Assembly: GCA_016875195.1 (NCBI GenBank)
Contig: VGRY01000007.1
Span: forward strand, 28,098-92,097
DNA length: 64,000 nt
Source: Deltaproteobacteria bacterium
Lineage (GTDB): Bacteria; Desulfobacterota; BSN033; UBA1163
Direction of reading: 5' to 3'
Of the stretch, positions 25,237 through 34,475 are shown one piece after another. Made by a program: the position numbers and the translations under genes. The notes beneath the pieces were generated by a model. It made no database searches. It worked only from the letters and a program-made list of their open reading frames with translations, and was not told the DNA's origin. Position 1 is the first letter of the stretch; each line of letters begins with the position of its first letter.

Positions 25237-27123
25237 ATGGTGAAATTATTAGACCAGATCAAACACCCTCACGATCTTAAAGGACTTGACAGTGAAGAAC
25301 TTGGGAAGATCGGCGAGGAGATACGGCAGGAGATTCTTGCCACCGTCTCAAAGAATGGGGGACATCTCGCCTCCAACCTGGGTACGGTGGAGCTGACGAT
25401 CGCCCTTCACTATGTTTTTGACCTTCCCCGGGATAAATTGATATGGGATGTAGGCCATCAGAGTTATTCACATAAACTGCTCACCGGAAGGAAGGATCGT
25501 TTCCATACCCTGAGGCAGTATGAAGGAGTGAGTGGTTTTCCAAAAAGGGATGAAAGCCCCTATGATACTTTCGATTCCGGCCATAGCGGCACTTCCATCT
25601 CAGCCGCCCTTGGAATGGCAGAAGCGAGAAGAATCAGAGGCAAAGAAGGAAAAATGGTTGCTATCATTGGTGACGGATCGATGACCGCCGGACTGGCCTT
25701 CGAAGGCCTCAATCAGGCAGGCCACATCGATCAGGACTTGATCGTTGTCCTGAACGATAACGAGATGTCGATCTCTCACAATGTGGGCGCTCTCTCCTCC
25801 TATCTCAACCGACTGATGACAGGTCAGTTTGTCAATCGGTTCCGGGACGAGATGAAGGACTTTCTCGAAACCATTCCAAGCATTGGAAAATCGGCCCTCC
25901 GTTTTGTAAAAAAGGCTGAGGAATCGTTGAAAGGTTTTCTTATGCCAGGCCTCCTCTTCGAAGAGTTGGGGATGAAATATATCGGACCCATTAATGGGCA
26001 TCGTCTCGATCATCTGATTGAAAACTTTCAAAATATTAATAAATTGAGAGGTCCGTTCCTCGTTCATGTGATTACTAAGAAGGGGAAGGGTTATGAGCCT
26101 GCCGAAAAGAACCCTGCTCTTTTTCACAGCGTTCCTCCTTTCGATATTGAAACTGGAGAGATCAAAAAAAGCGAAACGCCCTCTCCGCCCAGTTATACTG
26201 AAGTATTCGGAGAGACGCTCTGCCAATTGGCCAGCCAAAATAGTAAGGTTATCGCCATCACAGCAGCCATGCAAAGCGGGACAGGTCTGGAGCAGTTTTC
26301 AGAGAAGTTTCCTGACCGGTTCTATGACATCGGGATTGCAGAACAACACGCAGTCACTTTTGCAGCAGGCCTTGCCCTCGAAGGCATGAAACCGGTCGTG
26401 GCCATCTACTCTACTTTTCTTCAAAGGGCATATGACCAGGTTCTTCTGGATGTCTGCCTTCAGAACCTTCCTGTGGTCTTTGCGCTTGACCGGGGGGGGC
26501 TGGTGGGTGAGGACGGACCGACTCACCACGGCGCCTTCGATTTCTCTTATCTTCGGCACATACCGAATCTGACCGTGATGGTGCCCAAGGATGAAGAGGA
26601 ATTTCGCCATATGATCAAGACGGCTGTGGATTGTCCTACCCCCATCGCTTTCCGATATCCCAAGTCAAAAGGAGTGGGCGTAAAGAGAGATGGAGATCTT
26701 ATACCGATCGATATCGGCAAAGGGGAACTGCTCCGGGAAGGCAAGGATGCTCTCATCCTTGCCATTGGTTCAACCGTCTATCCCGCCCTCCATGCAGCGG
26801 AACGTTTGGAAAAGTTCGGAATCGATGTTGCAGTGATCAATAGCCGTTTTTTAAAACCAATTGATAAAGATCTCATTTCACACTGGGCTGCAAAAACCGG
26901 GTTTGTTCTCACGGTAGAAGAGAATGCCCGGATGGGGGGGTTTGGAAGCGCTGTTCTCGAGCTTTTTCAGGAGGAGGGGCTCTGTAACATTTCGACGAGA
27001 ATCCTGGGTATTCCGGACCATTTTATCGAACATGGGCCTTTATCCCTTCTCAGAAAAAAATGCGGAATTGATGAGCATGGGATAGTCGAAGAGATAAAAA
27101 AGATTCTGGGAAATAAGGGATAG
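25237..27123 (+). CDS. dxs: 1-deoxy-D-xylulose-5-phosphate synthase
   Basis: Dxs makes DXP from pyruvate and glyceraldehyde 3-phosphate, the entry step of the MEP pathway, using thiamine diphosphate. The 628-residue protein has HLASNLG near residue 43, [15 protein letters not shown] (the TPP motif) near residue 147, and the transketolase pyrimidine domain with [29 protein letters not shown] and the C-terminal [12 protein letters not shown]. It closes the xse-isp-dxs block; a stem-loop without a T tract follows at 27126-27155. Confidence 0.97.
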   Translation: MVKLLDQIKHPHDLKGLDSEELGKIGEEIRQEILATVSKNGGHLASNLGTVELTIALHYVFDLPRDKLIWDVGHQSYSHKLLTGRKDRFHTLRQYEGVSGFPKRDESPYDTFDSGHSGTSISAALGMAEARRIRGKEGKMVAIIGDGSMTAGLAFEGLNQAGHIDQDLIVVLNDNEMSISHNVGALSSYLNRLMTGQFVNRFRDEMKDFLETIPSIGKSALRFVKKAEESLKGFLMPGLLFEELGMKYIGPINGHRLDHLIENFQNINKLRGPFLVHVITKKGKGYEPAEKNPALFHSVPPFDIETGEIKKSETPSPPSYTEVFGETLCQLASQNSKVIAITAAMQSGTGLEQFSEKFPDRFYDIGIAEQHAVTFAAGLALEGMKPVVAIYSTFLQRAYDQVLLDVCLQNLPVVFALDRGGLVGEDGPTHHGAFDFSYLRHIPNLTVMVPKDEEEFRHMIKTAVDCPTPIAFRYPKSKGVGVKRDGDLIPIDIGKGELLREGKDALILAIGSTVYPALHAAERLEKFGIDVAVINSRFLKPIDKDLISHWAAKTGFVLTVEENARMGGFGSAVLELFQEEGLCNISTRILGIPDHFIEHGPLSLLRKKCGIDEHGIVEEIKKILGNKG

Positions 27124-27125
27124 GA

Positions 27126-27355
27126 GCGGGGGTGTTTCTTGAGGGAAACTCCCCGCCGTCTACGTGCTGACATATTAAGAGTCTCAAAATTGTACATACA
27201 TGGCAGCCAGCGACCCAAGGATTCATAACCCCACCTAACCTCCCCTTATTTTTCCGCCCAGAGCGGATCCGCCTCTGGCGGAAAGGGGAGGAACAACCTC
27301 CCCTCTTAAAATAAGTCGTTGCGACTCGAAACCGAGAGGGGGAAAGGGGGAGTTA
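27126..27355. repeat. Gap with stem-loops and CCGCC-GGCGG palindrome
   Basis: The gap between dxs and tlyA has three elements: a hairpin (27126-27155, GCGGGGG-TGTTTC with GAAAC-TCCCCGC), an imperfect palindrome with CCTCCCC at the left end and GGGGAGG at the right around CCGCCCAGAGCGGATCC (27239-27291), and copy B of the TAAGTCGTTGCGACTC motif (27312-27336). No gene is seen. Confidence 0.6.
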
Positions 27356-27404
27356 TTTTATCTATTGAAAGGCTTAAGTTCATTTAAATAATGTCTATTC
27401 TATT

Positions 27405-28187
27405 ATGAGACTGTTAATAACCAACCCCGAGGATATTCCTCCGAGGCGGAAGATCGAAAAACAGAGGCTCGATAAACTTCTATTAAAGAACGGTTTTGTC
27501 CAGAGCCGGGAAAAGGCAAACGCCCTCATCATGGAGGGAAAGGTTCTCGTCAACGGATCGATCGTTGACAAGCCGGGGACCAAAATTGATTCAGGGGCCG
27601 ATATCAGGCTTCAGGAAGAAGATTCGCCCTATGTGAGCCGGGGGGGTAAGAAGTTAAGGGGCGCCATTGATTCCTTTGGAATTGATCCTGAAGGGATGGT
27701 GGTGATGGATGTAGGAGCTTCAACGGGTGGGTTTACTGACTGCATCCTTCAGAAAGGAGCCCGTAAGGTCTTTGCAGTGGATGTGGGTTATGGTCAATTA
27801 GCCTGGAAACTTCAGCAAGATCCGAGGGTGGTTAACCTTGAAAGGAGAAATATACGCTACCTGAAGCGGGAAGAGATCAATGAGGAGATCGACCTGATCC
27901 TGATCGACACCTCTTTTATCTCCATCGAGAAGTTTCTCTCCCATCTTCTTCAATTTCTTAAAGACGGCGGAATGATCCTCAGTCTCATCAAACCCCAGTT
28001 TGAGGTGGGAAAGGGCCAGGTGGGAAAGGGAGGAGTGGTCAGGGACGAAGCCTTGCATCAGAAAGTGATCGAAAGAATCTCCGAATTTTGTGGCGACCTG
28101 GGATTGAAGATTCTCGGTGTAATCGAATCTCCACTCTTGGGGCCCAAGGGAAATAAGGAGTTTTTCATCTGGTTAAGAAAAGACTAA
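27405..28187 (+). CDS. tlyA: TlyA-family rRNA 2'-O-methyltransferase
   Basis: TlyA proteins methylate ribose 2'-O positions in 16S and sometimes 23S rRNA using SAM. The 260-residue protein has an N-terminal S4 RNA-binding domain (RLDKLLLKNGFVQSREKA, then MEGKVLVNG) and an FtsJ-type methyltransferase fold: VVMDVGASTGGFTDC for SAM binding, AVDVGYGQL, then LIKPQFEVG. It begins a second gene group with DUF4416 3 bases downstream. Confidence 0.92.
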   Translation: MRLLITNPEDIPPRRKIEKQRLDKLLLKNGFVQSREKANALIMEGKVLVNGSIVDKPGTKIDSGADIRLQEEDSPYVSRGGKKLRGAIDSFGIDPEGMVVMDVGASTGGFTDCILQKGARKVFAVDVGYGQLAWKLQQDPRVVNLERRNIRYLKREEINEEIDLILIDTSFISIEKFLSHLLQFLKDGGMILSLIKPQFEVGKGQVGKGGVVRDEALHQKVIERISEFCGDLGLKILGVIESPLLGPKGNKEFFIWLRKD

Positions 28188-28190
28188 CAA

Positions 28191-28727
28191 ATGGGAAAGC
28201 CAAGTAAACCTCGGCCGGCCAAACTGTTTATGAGTTTGATTGCAGGAGAGGACGATATCGTTTATCAGGGGATGGAGGCGTTGAGGAAGGATTTTGGGAC
28301 AATCGACTTCGTTAGTGAAAAATTTCAATTTGATTTCACTGACTACTATACCGAGGAGATGGGAAGAAATTTGTTCCGCCACTTCATCACTTTCGAGAAA
28401 CTTATTGGGAGAGACTCGCTTCCTGAAATTAAACTGGCCACCAACCATCTGGAGGAGAGACTTGCGGGTTCCAATGGAAACAGGCAGATTAATATTGACC
28501 CGGGCTATCTCTCTCATGCACATGTTATTCTTGCGACAACGAAAGCCTATGCTCACCGACCCTATCTCGAGAAAGGGATTTATGCTGATTTGACGCTGAT
28601 CTACCGGGGTAAATCTTTTCAAGCCCTGGAATGGACCTACCCTGACTATCGGCAGGAAGCGACGATCGAACTTTTCAACCAGATCAGGAAGCAATACCTT
28701 GAAATGATAAAAGAAGGGAAAGAATAG
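28191..28727 (+). CDS. DUF4416 family protein
   Basis: The 178-residue protein matches the DUF4416 pattern seen in deltaproteobacteria and other anaerobes: AKLFMSLIAG at the start, FDFTDYYTEEMG near residue 46, RQINIDPGYLSHAHVILATTK near residues 98-118, and a C-terminal TYPDYRQEATIELFNQIR. Its function is unknown. It sits between tlyA and yicC with gaps of 3 and 2 bases, so it is certainly co-transcribed with RNA-modifying and RNA-processing genes. Confidence 0.85.
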   Translation: MGKPSKPRPAKLFMSLIAGEDDIVYQGMEALRKDFGTIDFVSEKFQFDFTDYYTEEMGRNLFRHFITFEKLIGRDSLPEIKLATNHLEERLAGSNGNRQINIDPGYLSHAHVILATTKAYAHRPYLEKGIYADLTLIYRGKSFQALEWTYPDYRQEATIELFNQIRKQYLEMIKEGKE

Positions 28728-28729
28728 TT

Positions 28730-29608
28730 ATGCTGAAATCAATGACAGGCTACGGAAGAGGGGAAGGGGAGACCAGTTTGGGAAGGGTCCTTATCGAATC
28801 CCGCTCGGTCAACCACCGTTATAGCGATATTAACATCAAGCTTCCGAAACGCATGGTGACCTTTGAAAACCGGATCAAAGAGATGATTCGATCTCATGTA
28901 TCAAGAGGCAGGATTGACGTCTCGATTAAACTGGATTCCCTCGAAGGTGAGAAGGTTCAGCTTCAGGTCAATTCTGGCCTCGCCGAACAGTACTTTCAGG
29001 CCCTTGTCGCATTGAAAGATAAGTTTCAACTTAAGGGTGAGATCACCCTGGAACTGCTGGCTGAAGCCAAAGACCTGATCTCGGCGAAAGAAGAGTCCGG
29101 AGATATTGAACCCTACTGGCAGGAAATCGTCCCGATCCTGAAACGGTCCTTACAGGAGATGGATGAGATGAAACGCCTGGAAGGGGATACGCTTACAAAA
29201 GACATAGAGAAACGGCTGGAACGAATCACCCAGCAACTGGAGGAGATCAAAGCCCAGTATCCTTCTTCTGTGAAGGCCTATCAAAACAGGCTTCGGGAAA
29301 GACTTCAATCTCTACTTGGAGGGATTGAAGTGGATCCCATCCGGTTACAACAGGAAGTGGCCATCCTCGCCGAACGGACGGATATCACAGAGGAAATTGT
29401 GAGGGCCCAGAGTCACCTCAACCAGCTTGCCCAGTTCTTCAATGCGAAAGAGTCTGTAGGCAGGAAAATGGATTTTCTGATTCAGGAGATCCATCGCGAA
29501 GTCAATACCGTAAGCTCAAAAGTCAATGACGCGGAGATCTCCCGGAAGGTAGTGGAGATTAAAAGTGAATTGGAAAAGATCCGGGAGCAAGTGCAGAACA
29601 TCGAGTAG
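28730..29608 (+). CDS. YicC-family endoribonuclease
   Basis: The 292-residue protein has the YicC N-terminal signature SMTGYGRGEG, then IESRSVNHRYSDINIKLPK, and the C-terminal DUF1732 portion with LAERTDITEEIVRAQSHL and GRKMDFLIQEIHREVNTV. YicC was recently characterised as an RNA endonuclease acting in RNA turnover. The gene is followed by gmk after a 196-base gap filled by a repeat; the yicC-gmk-rpoZ order is common. Confidence 0.93.
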   Translation: MLKSMTGYGRGEGETSLGRVLIESRSVNHRYSDINIKLPKRMVTFENRIKEMIRSHVSRGRIDVSIKLDSLEGEKVQLQVNSGLAEQYFQALVALKDKFQLKGEITLELLAEAKDLISAKEESGDIEPYWQEIVPILKRSLQEMDEMKRLEGDTLTKDIEKRLERITQQLEEIKAQYPSSVKAYQNRLRERLQSLLGGIEVDPIRLQQEVAILAERTDITEEIVRAQSHLNQLAQFFNAKESVGRKMDFLIQEIHREVNTVSSKVNDAEISRKVVEIKSELEKIREQVQNIE

Positions 29609-29644
29609 GAGGATATAAGTTTCCTTTAACGATCAAATGGATAT

Positions 29645-29750
29645 TGACGTTTTTCGTTGTCGAAGCTCGTATCGAGACTCGTTCAAAGAGGCCTGATGCT
29701 CGAGTATCATTTTCCGAGTTTCGAGTTTCGATACCAGCATCGTCACCGTA
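29645..29750 (+). repeat. TGACGTTT...CGTCACCGTA element, copy A
   Basis: The element begins TGACGTTTTTCGTTGTCG and ends ATACCAGCATCGTCACCGTA, with internal CTCG/CGAG-rich quasi-palindromes. A second copy lies at 59404-59520 in the opposite orientation, with both ends matching closely. Confidence 0.75.
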
Positions 29751-29804
29751 GACCCATTTTCTTTAAAATTATAACCTTGACCGGTAAAGACTTTTGGTTT
29801 CCAA

Positions 29805-30425
29805 ATGGAAAATCAAGAACAGGTAAACAAACGGGGAAAAGGGCTCGTGTTCATTATCTCTGCGCCTTCGGGCGCGGGGAAGACCACTCTGGTGAGAAGG
29901 GTGATGGAGGAATTGCCCGGTCTTCGATTTTCAGTTTCCTATACCACACGTCCTCCCAGGGCCAGCGAGAAGGAGGGGGTGGATTACCATTTTGTTTCCA
30001 GGGATGTGTTCCAGGAGATGGTAACAAATGAGAAATTTTTAGAGTGGGCAGAAGTCCTGGGCCATTGTTATGGAACAGCCCAGGTGGATGTCAACTCTCT
30101 GGAGTCGGAAAGGATAGATCTGATTCTCGATATCGATACACAGGGAGCGAAGAAGGCGAAGGAGAAGCTGGCCAGCGCCATATTGATCTTCATTCTGCCT
30201 CCTTCCATAGATGTCCTTCAGGAACGATTATTAGGCAGAGGCCTCGATTCAGCGGAGACCATTCAATTTCGCTTGGCACATGCTAAAAACGATATTGAGG
30301 AAGCCCACTGGTACGACCATATCATTGTCAATGAGAGGGTTGAAGAGGCTGTTGAAAAATTAAAAACGATCATCATCTCTAAAAGAGACCAAAAGGAGGA
30401 AAAATCATGGCAAGGGTTACAGTAG
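29805..30425 (+). CDS. gmk: Guanylate kinase
   Basis: Gmk phosphorylates GMP to GDP. The 206-residue protein has the P-loop [12 protein letters not shown] (residues 18-29), [10 protein letters not shown] for GMP binding near residue 43, and [10 protein letters not shown]. An N-terminal extension of about 12 residues precedes the usual start; the ATG at 29805 is the first in frame after the repeat. It overlaps rpoZ by 19 bases. Confidence 0.95.
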   Translation: MENQEQVNKRGKGLVFIISAPSGAGKTTLVRRVMEELPGLRFSVSYTTRPPRASEKEGVDYHFVSRDVFQEMVTNEKFLEWAEVLGHCYGTAQVDVNSLESERIDLILDIDTQGAKKAKEKLASAILIFILPPSIDVLQERLLGRGLDSAETIQFRLAHAKNDIEEAHWYDHIIVNERVEEAVEKLKTIIISKRDQKEEKSWQGLQ

Positions 30426-30628
30426 AGGATTGTTTGAAAAAGGTGGAAAGCCGGTTTGAACTGGTCGTCCTGGCAGCAAGAAGAGCTAAAATGCTGATGA
30501 AAGGAGCAAAACCCCTGGTCGAAACGGATAACCGGGCCATCGTGAACGCCCTTCGGGAAGTGGCTGACGGGAAAGTAAAATTTATCAACCCAAGAGATAA
30601 ACAGATGGGTGCGTCTCGGGAGGAGTAA
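30407..30628 (+). CDS. rpoZ: RNA polymerase omega subunit
   Basis: The 73-residue protein has the omega core: [29 protein letters not shown], and [16 protein letters not shown]. It promotes assembly of beta-prime and in many bacteria forms a ppGpp site. AAAAGGAGG lies upstream inside gmk. The stop shares one base with the next start (TAATG), so expression of the downstream HD protein is coupled to it. Confidence 0.95.
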   Translation: MARVTVEDCLKKVESRFELVVLAARRAKMLMKGAKPLVETDNRAIVNALREVADGKVKFINPRDKQMGASREE

Positions 30629-32061
30629 TGAGGGCAGGGATGATAGGAAAAAAAGTCACCCTGGAAAGCCAGGGGACTGGATTAATTGCCGATCCTATCT
30701 ATCACTATGTCGTGATGACCGACTGTATCCGTGGAGAGAAGACCGAGAGAGATCTGATCGACTCTCCTTATGTTCAACGGTTGCGTCGCATCTTTCAACT
30801 CCAGAGTGCCCGCTGGGTCTTTCCCTCTGCAGAACACACCCGTTTTCAGCATTCACTCGGGACGATGCATGTAGCAGGAGTTTTTTCAGAACAACTCTAT
30901 CCCTCCCTGTTTGATATCTTTAAATCGGAACTTCCTTCTTTCTGCTATGTCGAAGAGTTACTGAGGGTAGCCGGCCTGCTTCATGACATCGGACATGGTC
31001 CGTTCTGCCATTTTTTCGACGAGCAATATCTATCGCGCTTTCAGACCAATCATGAAGAGATCGGACAGTATATCATCCGCGAAAAAGTCTCTTCTATATT
31101 GAAAGGGATTCGCAGGAGCGCTCGAGGCCCATTGAAAAAAACGGAGACCCTCGATCCGGATCAAGTGGCCTTTCTCATCAAAAGACCTCAAAAGAAGGAG
31201 AGACAAAAGTATCCGAAATGGCTTATCTTTCTACAGCAACTCTTCAGGGGGATCTTTACCTTTGACAATATCGACTATGTACTCAGAGATGCTTATATGA
31301 CCGGTGTCTCCATCGGGCCTGTTGATTGGAGGCGGCTTCTCTTTTATACCTCCTTTCGTAAAGAGGGGCTCGTTCTCGATAAGAGGGGAATGGATGCCCT
31401 GGCGATGTTCCTCAATGCGCGACTTTACCTTTACTCCAATGTCTATTATCATCGAACCACACGCTCCATTGACCTTCAGCTCCATGAGATCTTTAAAGAG
31501 ACCATGGAGATCCTCTGTCCTTTTCATCCCGTCAAAGAAATCGATCAATATCTTGACCTGACAGACTGGTTTCTGATGGAAAAGGTGATGGAGTGGAAGA
31601 AGTCCCTGTCGCCCAAAGAGAGACGGCTGGGCGAAAAATGGGGAGAGGTGCTTTCCAGGAAGCTGAAATGGAGTAGTGTCTTTGAGGAGAAATTGACTCT
31701 CAAGGAGATGGAGGTCGGGAGACCGATCTTCCTGACGCCTGAAGAGGTGAGAAGAAGAATGGAGGCTGTATTGCCCGCGCCAATAAGAAAGGTGGATTTT
31801 TATGTGGATATGGCCCATCACGACCCCAGACCTCTCAATCCTTGGCATGAGACAGAAGGAGCGACCCTGCTGATTTACGACCCGGGAGTCCGCAGGATTT
31901 CAAGGGAACCCCTCCGGAAACTCTTCCAGTATATCCCGGCAAAAGTGGCCATCTGTCGCGTCTATGCGCTGGATCACCGTTTTGATCGCCAGTTGAGCCA
32001 GGCCGCACGCCAGGCCCTTTCATCCGAAGGACCCGTCGAAACTTTCGAAACGAACCTATAA
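30628..32061 (+). CDS. HD-superfamily phosphohydrolase (dNTPase/SAMHD1-like)
   Basis: The 477-residue protein has the H...HD...D metal set of dGTPase/SAMHD1-like enzymes: H75 in TRFQHSLGTMH, H119-D120 in GLLHDIGHGPFCHFF, and the distal D in FDNIDYVLRD. SPYVQRLRRIFQLQS near the start is typical of the family. A dNTP or other nucleotide triphosphohydrolase activity is inferred. It occupies the place directly after gmk-rpoZ where enterobacteria carry spoT, also an HD hydrolase though from a different subfamily. Confidence 0.85.
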   Translation: MRAGMIGKKVTLESQGTGLIADPIYHYVVMTDCIRGEKTERDLIDSPYVQRLRRIFQLQSARWVFPSAEHTRFQHSLGTMHVAGVFSEQLYPSLFDIFKSELPSFCYVEELLRVAGLLHDIGHGPFCHFFDEQYLSRFQTNHEEIGQYIIREKVSSILKGIRRSARGPLKKTETLDPDQVAFLIKRPQKKERQKYPKWLIFLQQLFRGIFTFDNIDYVLRDAYMTGVSIGPVDWRRLLFYTSFRKEGLVLDKRGMDALAMFLNARLYLYSNVYYHRTTRSIDLQLHEIFKETMEILCPFHPVKEIDQYLDLTDWFLMEKVMEWKKSLSPKERRLGEKWGEVLSRKLKWSSVFEEKLTLKEMEVGRPIFLTPEEVRRRMEAVLPAPIRKVDFYVDMAHHDPRPLNPWHETEGATLLIYDPGVRRISREPLRKLFQYIPAKVAICRVYALDHRFDRQLSQAARQALSSEGPVETFETNL

Positions 32062-32144
32062 GAGCCTCCAACTATTAGAATACACTCCTTTTTCAACCTT
32101 GTCATGAAAGGTTAGGCCATGTTAAAATTAATTTGTTAATTTAA

Positions 32145-32322
32145 TTTTTTGAAAAAAAGAGATTTTTGAGTTAATGGATCAAAAGAATCATCATAAAATC
32201 CCCCTTAATCCCCCTTTGCCTGTCTTTGACAGGGAAAAGATTACCAAAGGGGGAACCCCTTTTGCCTCCCTTTGGCAAATAGGGAGGTTGGGAGGGATTT
32301 TATAAAGTTTTTTTCAAACCGC
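32145..32322 (+). repeat. AATCCCCCTTAATCCCCC element, copy A
   Basis: The element of about 175 bases includes AAAATCCCCCTTAATCCCCC, then the hairpin CCTGTCTTTGACAGG, then AAAGATTACCAAAGGGGG, and ends with GGGAGGGATTTTATAAAG, then a T run and CAAACCGCT. Its outer parts are complementary, so the unit is a long imperfect palindrome. A near-identical inverted copy lies at 36205-36378, on the other side of the MoxR/VWA operon. It fills nearly all of the 32062-32369 gap. Confidence 0.85.
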
Positions 32323-32369
32323 TAAAGTATTAAAATTAATAAATTAATGAACAAAGAAAGGTGCTCGTC

Positions 32370-33707
32370 GTGGAAAAAAACGGATATCAGAAGCAGGTAA
32401 TGACCCTCTATCGCTTTATCAGCGATCATCTCTATTTCAATCGGCCGGATATTGAAGTTAAAGGCGAGACCTATAACTCTGTCATCCTCTTCAGTCTGTT
32501 GACTGGCCTGCTCAAAGGGAAAGAACTGATTATCGGAGAACCAGGATTAGGCAAAACGACCTCTGCTGAATTTATCTGCTCACTGATCTATCAATTTCCG
32601 TTGGGGGTGATCTGGGGCAGTGAAGTTTCAGGCCATCCGGAGCAGACCGAGGAAAAGATCATTGGCAGACCGGACCTAGGAAAACTGAACCGGGGCGAGG
32701 AGGATGTCGTGTGGACCAATTTTGCACAGGTCCCCGTTAAGATCGTGGATGAAATAAACCGTCTTCCAGAGACGAAACAGAGCATGATTCTCGATGGAGT
32801 GGATAGGGGCAACTGGGAATATCTGAATGAGATGATCATCAACGATGAATACTGTCTGTTTGCCACTGCCAATTATCAGGACGGAGGGACGAACACGATC
32901 ATCGCTCCTTTGATCGACCGGTTCGATGTCATTGTAGAGTCAAGATATCCAGGTCCCAACCTCTCCTTTCTCATAGGAAAATCACGCAGGAAAGAACAGG
33001 TTCTGAGACATCCCAAATATGAGAAGGCTCTCCATCGTATTCTGAAATCAAAGGTCGCCTACGAGAAAAAAATTCCGAAATTGGAGGAGGTCTGCGACGC
33101 CTTCGGAGAATATGTTGAAGAAACAACGGGGATAAAACCTTTGAGGAGGGAAGATCGCAACCATATCCGAACCGAAATAGAAAGCCTCGAATTAGATCTC
33201 GATGCCAGCGCCTTTACGCGGATGGTATTGGCTGAACTTTCATTCTGCGACCGTTACGGACAGAAAAGAATCGTAGAGAATTGCGAAGAGGGCTGTCATT
33301 ATACAGGATATCTCTGCCGTCAGATTAAAAATTGCGCCTCGAACCGCCTTCCGACCTCCATTAAACTGTTTGCCCAGGGGCTGGCCTGGTTATCGGGAGA
33401 CTCCGAAATCGATATCGAACATGTGAAGGCCATCATGCCGTTTACCTTTTCGCATCGTATCCAGTGGAAAGACGAGGTCATCTCACAAAAAGAGAGGGCG
33501 AAACGGGATGACCCCTTTCAGATCTTTCTTGCCAAGGAAGCAGTCAAAACGGTTTCCCAGAGATACCGGGAACAGAGTGATCATCTGAAAGATGCACTTG
33601 CCTTAGGATCGAAAATCTTTCAGGGTGAATCCTTGGAACCCCTCGAAGGGGATCATCCGATTTATGCCGAAATCAAGAAAGATCTTCTCCGCAGAAGAAA
33701 TCAGTGA
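32370..33707 (+). CDS. MoxR-type AAA+ ATPase with a four-cysteine insert
   Basis: The 445-residue protein is an AAA+ ATPase of the MoxR/CoxD type, with Walker A GEPGLGKTTSA near residue 55, Walker B VKIVDEINRLP, and sensor 1 CLFATANYQ. MoxR ATPases act as chaperones working with VWA-domain partners, here encoded two genes downstream. A cluster C305-X3-C309-X6-C316-X5-C322 (around 33282-33335) lies in the lid region and is not a usual MoxR element; it could bind zinc or an iron-sulfur cluster. GTG at 32370 is preferred because AAAGG sits 9 bases upstream; GTG at 32361 is the longer option. The stop overlaps the next start. Confidence 0.85.
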   Translation: MEKNGYQKQVMTLYRFISDHLYFNRPDIEVKGETYNSVILFSLLTGLLKGKELIIGEPGLGKTTSAEFICSLIYQFPLGVIWGSEVSGHPEQTEEKIIGRPDLGKLNRGEEDVVWTNFAQVPVKIVDEINRLPETKQSMILDGVDRGNWEYLNEMIINDEYCLFATANYQDGGTNTIIAPLIDRFDVIVESRYPGPNLSFLIGKSRRKEQVLRHPKYEKALHRILKSKVAYEKKIPKLEEVCDAFGEYVEETTGIKPLRREDRNHIRTEIESLELDLDASAFTRMVLAELSFCDRYGQKRIVENCEEGCHYTGYLCRQIKNCASNRLPTSIKLFAQGLAWLSGDSEIDIEHVKAIMPFTFSHRIQWKDEVISQKERAKRDDPFQIFLAKEAVKTVSQRYREQSDHLKDALALGSKIFQGESLEPLEGDHPIYAEIKKDLLRRRNQ

Positions 33708-34468
33708 TGAAAAACGGCGATTTAAAGAAAAAAAGTTTCCACCCCCCTGTGTCAAAGCCGAACACTTTCTCGAATCCTTTTGAAGAATTCAGGACGTTCC
33801 ATTTCCGCAAAGAAGAAATCCCTTTGGACCGGATTGTCCAGTCAGCCGAAGTGGTCATGGATCAGATTCGGCTCGGGTACGAGAAGCTTCTGGAAGAGGA
33901 AGCAAAAGAATTGGTCTGGATGGTTCAGTATAACACGATCATCAAGGCCTATGAGGTGGCAGAGAAATATATTAAAGAGATCGATTATTCAGCGGAGGAT
34001 ATCGAGGATTTCTGCTTTGCCCTGGAAAACACCCAGAAGATTCCCTATCTCATTCCCGGGCCTGCAGGAATCTATATCTCCGCATTGTGCAATTATGCGA
34101 AAGAAGAGGAGATCGTCCTGAAGCTCTCCGAGTTGAAGACGGAGATCAATCTCATCGGGTTTCGCCTTCCTAAAGGGAAACGGCTTATGGTGGAAGGAGA
34201 TACAGGCGATTTTACTGGCATCGGTCTGGAAGGCGGAGAGATGGTGATTGAGGGGAGCTCAAAAAACTGGACCGGTGCAGGAATGCGATCTGGAAAGATC
34301 TTAGTCAAGAAGAACATCGGTCTCCACACCGGAGAGTGGATGATGGGTGGAGAGATCTATGTGGGAGGAAGGGTAAGGGGACTCGGAAATATCGTCGAAG
34401 GAAAGGTCTTTGAGAGGGAGAAGCTGGTTTATCCGGGAAAAGCTCGAAATCCCAACATCTATTATTGA
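33707..34468 (+). CDS. GXGXG beta-helix protein of the MoxR/VWA operon
   Basis: The 253-residue protein is not a named family that I recognise. Residues 1-140 are mainly helical (LDRIVQSAEVVMDQIR, EEEAKELVWMVQYNTI). Residues about 155-240 show repeated glycine motifs: VEGDTGDFTGIGLEGGEMVI, EGSSKNWTGAGMRSGKILV, HTGEWMMGGEIYVGG. These match the right-handed beta-helix of the GXGXG fold found in glutamate synthase alpha C-termini and formylmethanofuran dehydrogenase subunit C. There is no signal peptide. The ATG overlaps the ATPase stop (TGATG), and the VWA gene follows after 7 bases. A scaffold or substrate role for the ATPase pair is inference. Confidence 0.75.
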   Translation: MKNGDLKKKSFHPPVSKPNTFSNPFEEFRTFHFRKEEIPLDRIVQSAEVVMDQIRLGYEKLLEEEAKELVWMVQYNTIIKAYEVAEKYIKEIDYSAEDIEDFCFALENTQKIPYLIPGPAGIYISALCNYAKEEEIVLKLSELKTEINLIGFRLPKGKRLMVEGDTGDFTGIGLEGGEMVIEGSSKNWTGAGMRSGKILVKKNIGLHTGEWMMGGEIYVGGRVRGLGNIVEGKVFEREKLVYPGKARNPNIYY

Positions 34469-34475
34469 GTGACTC

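Noticed and set aside
25600..26274. Minus-strand 224-codon frame
   Set aside because: Shadow of dxs, which has complete motifs in the plus frame.
31231..31848. Minus-strand 205-codon frame
   Set aside because: Antisense to the HD hydrolase; composition typical of a shadow frame.
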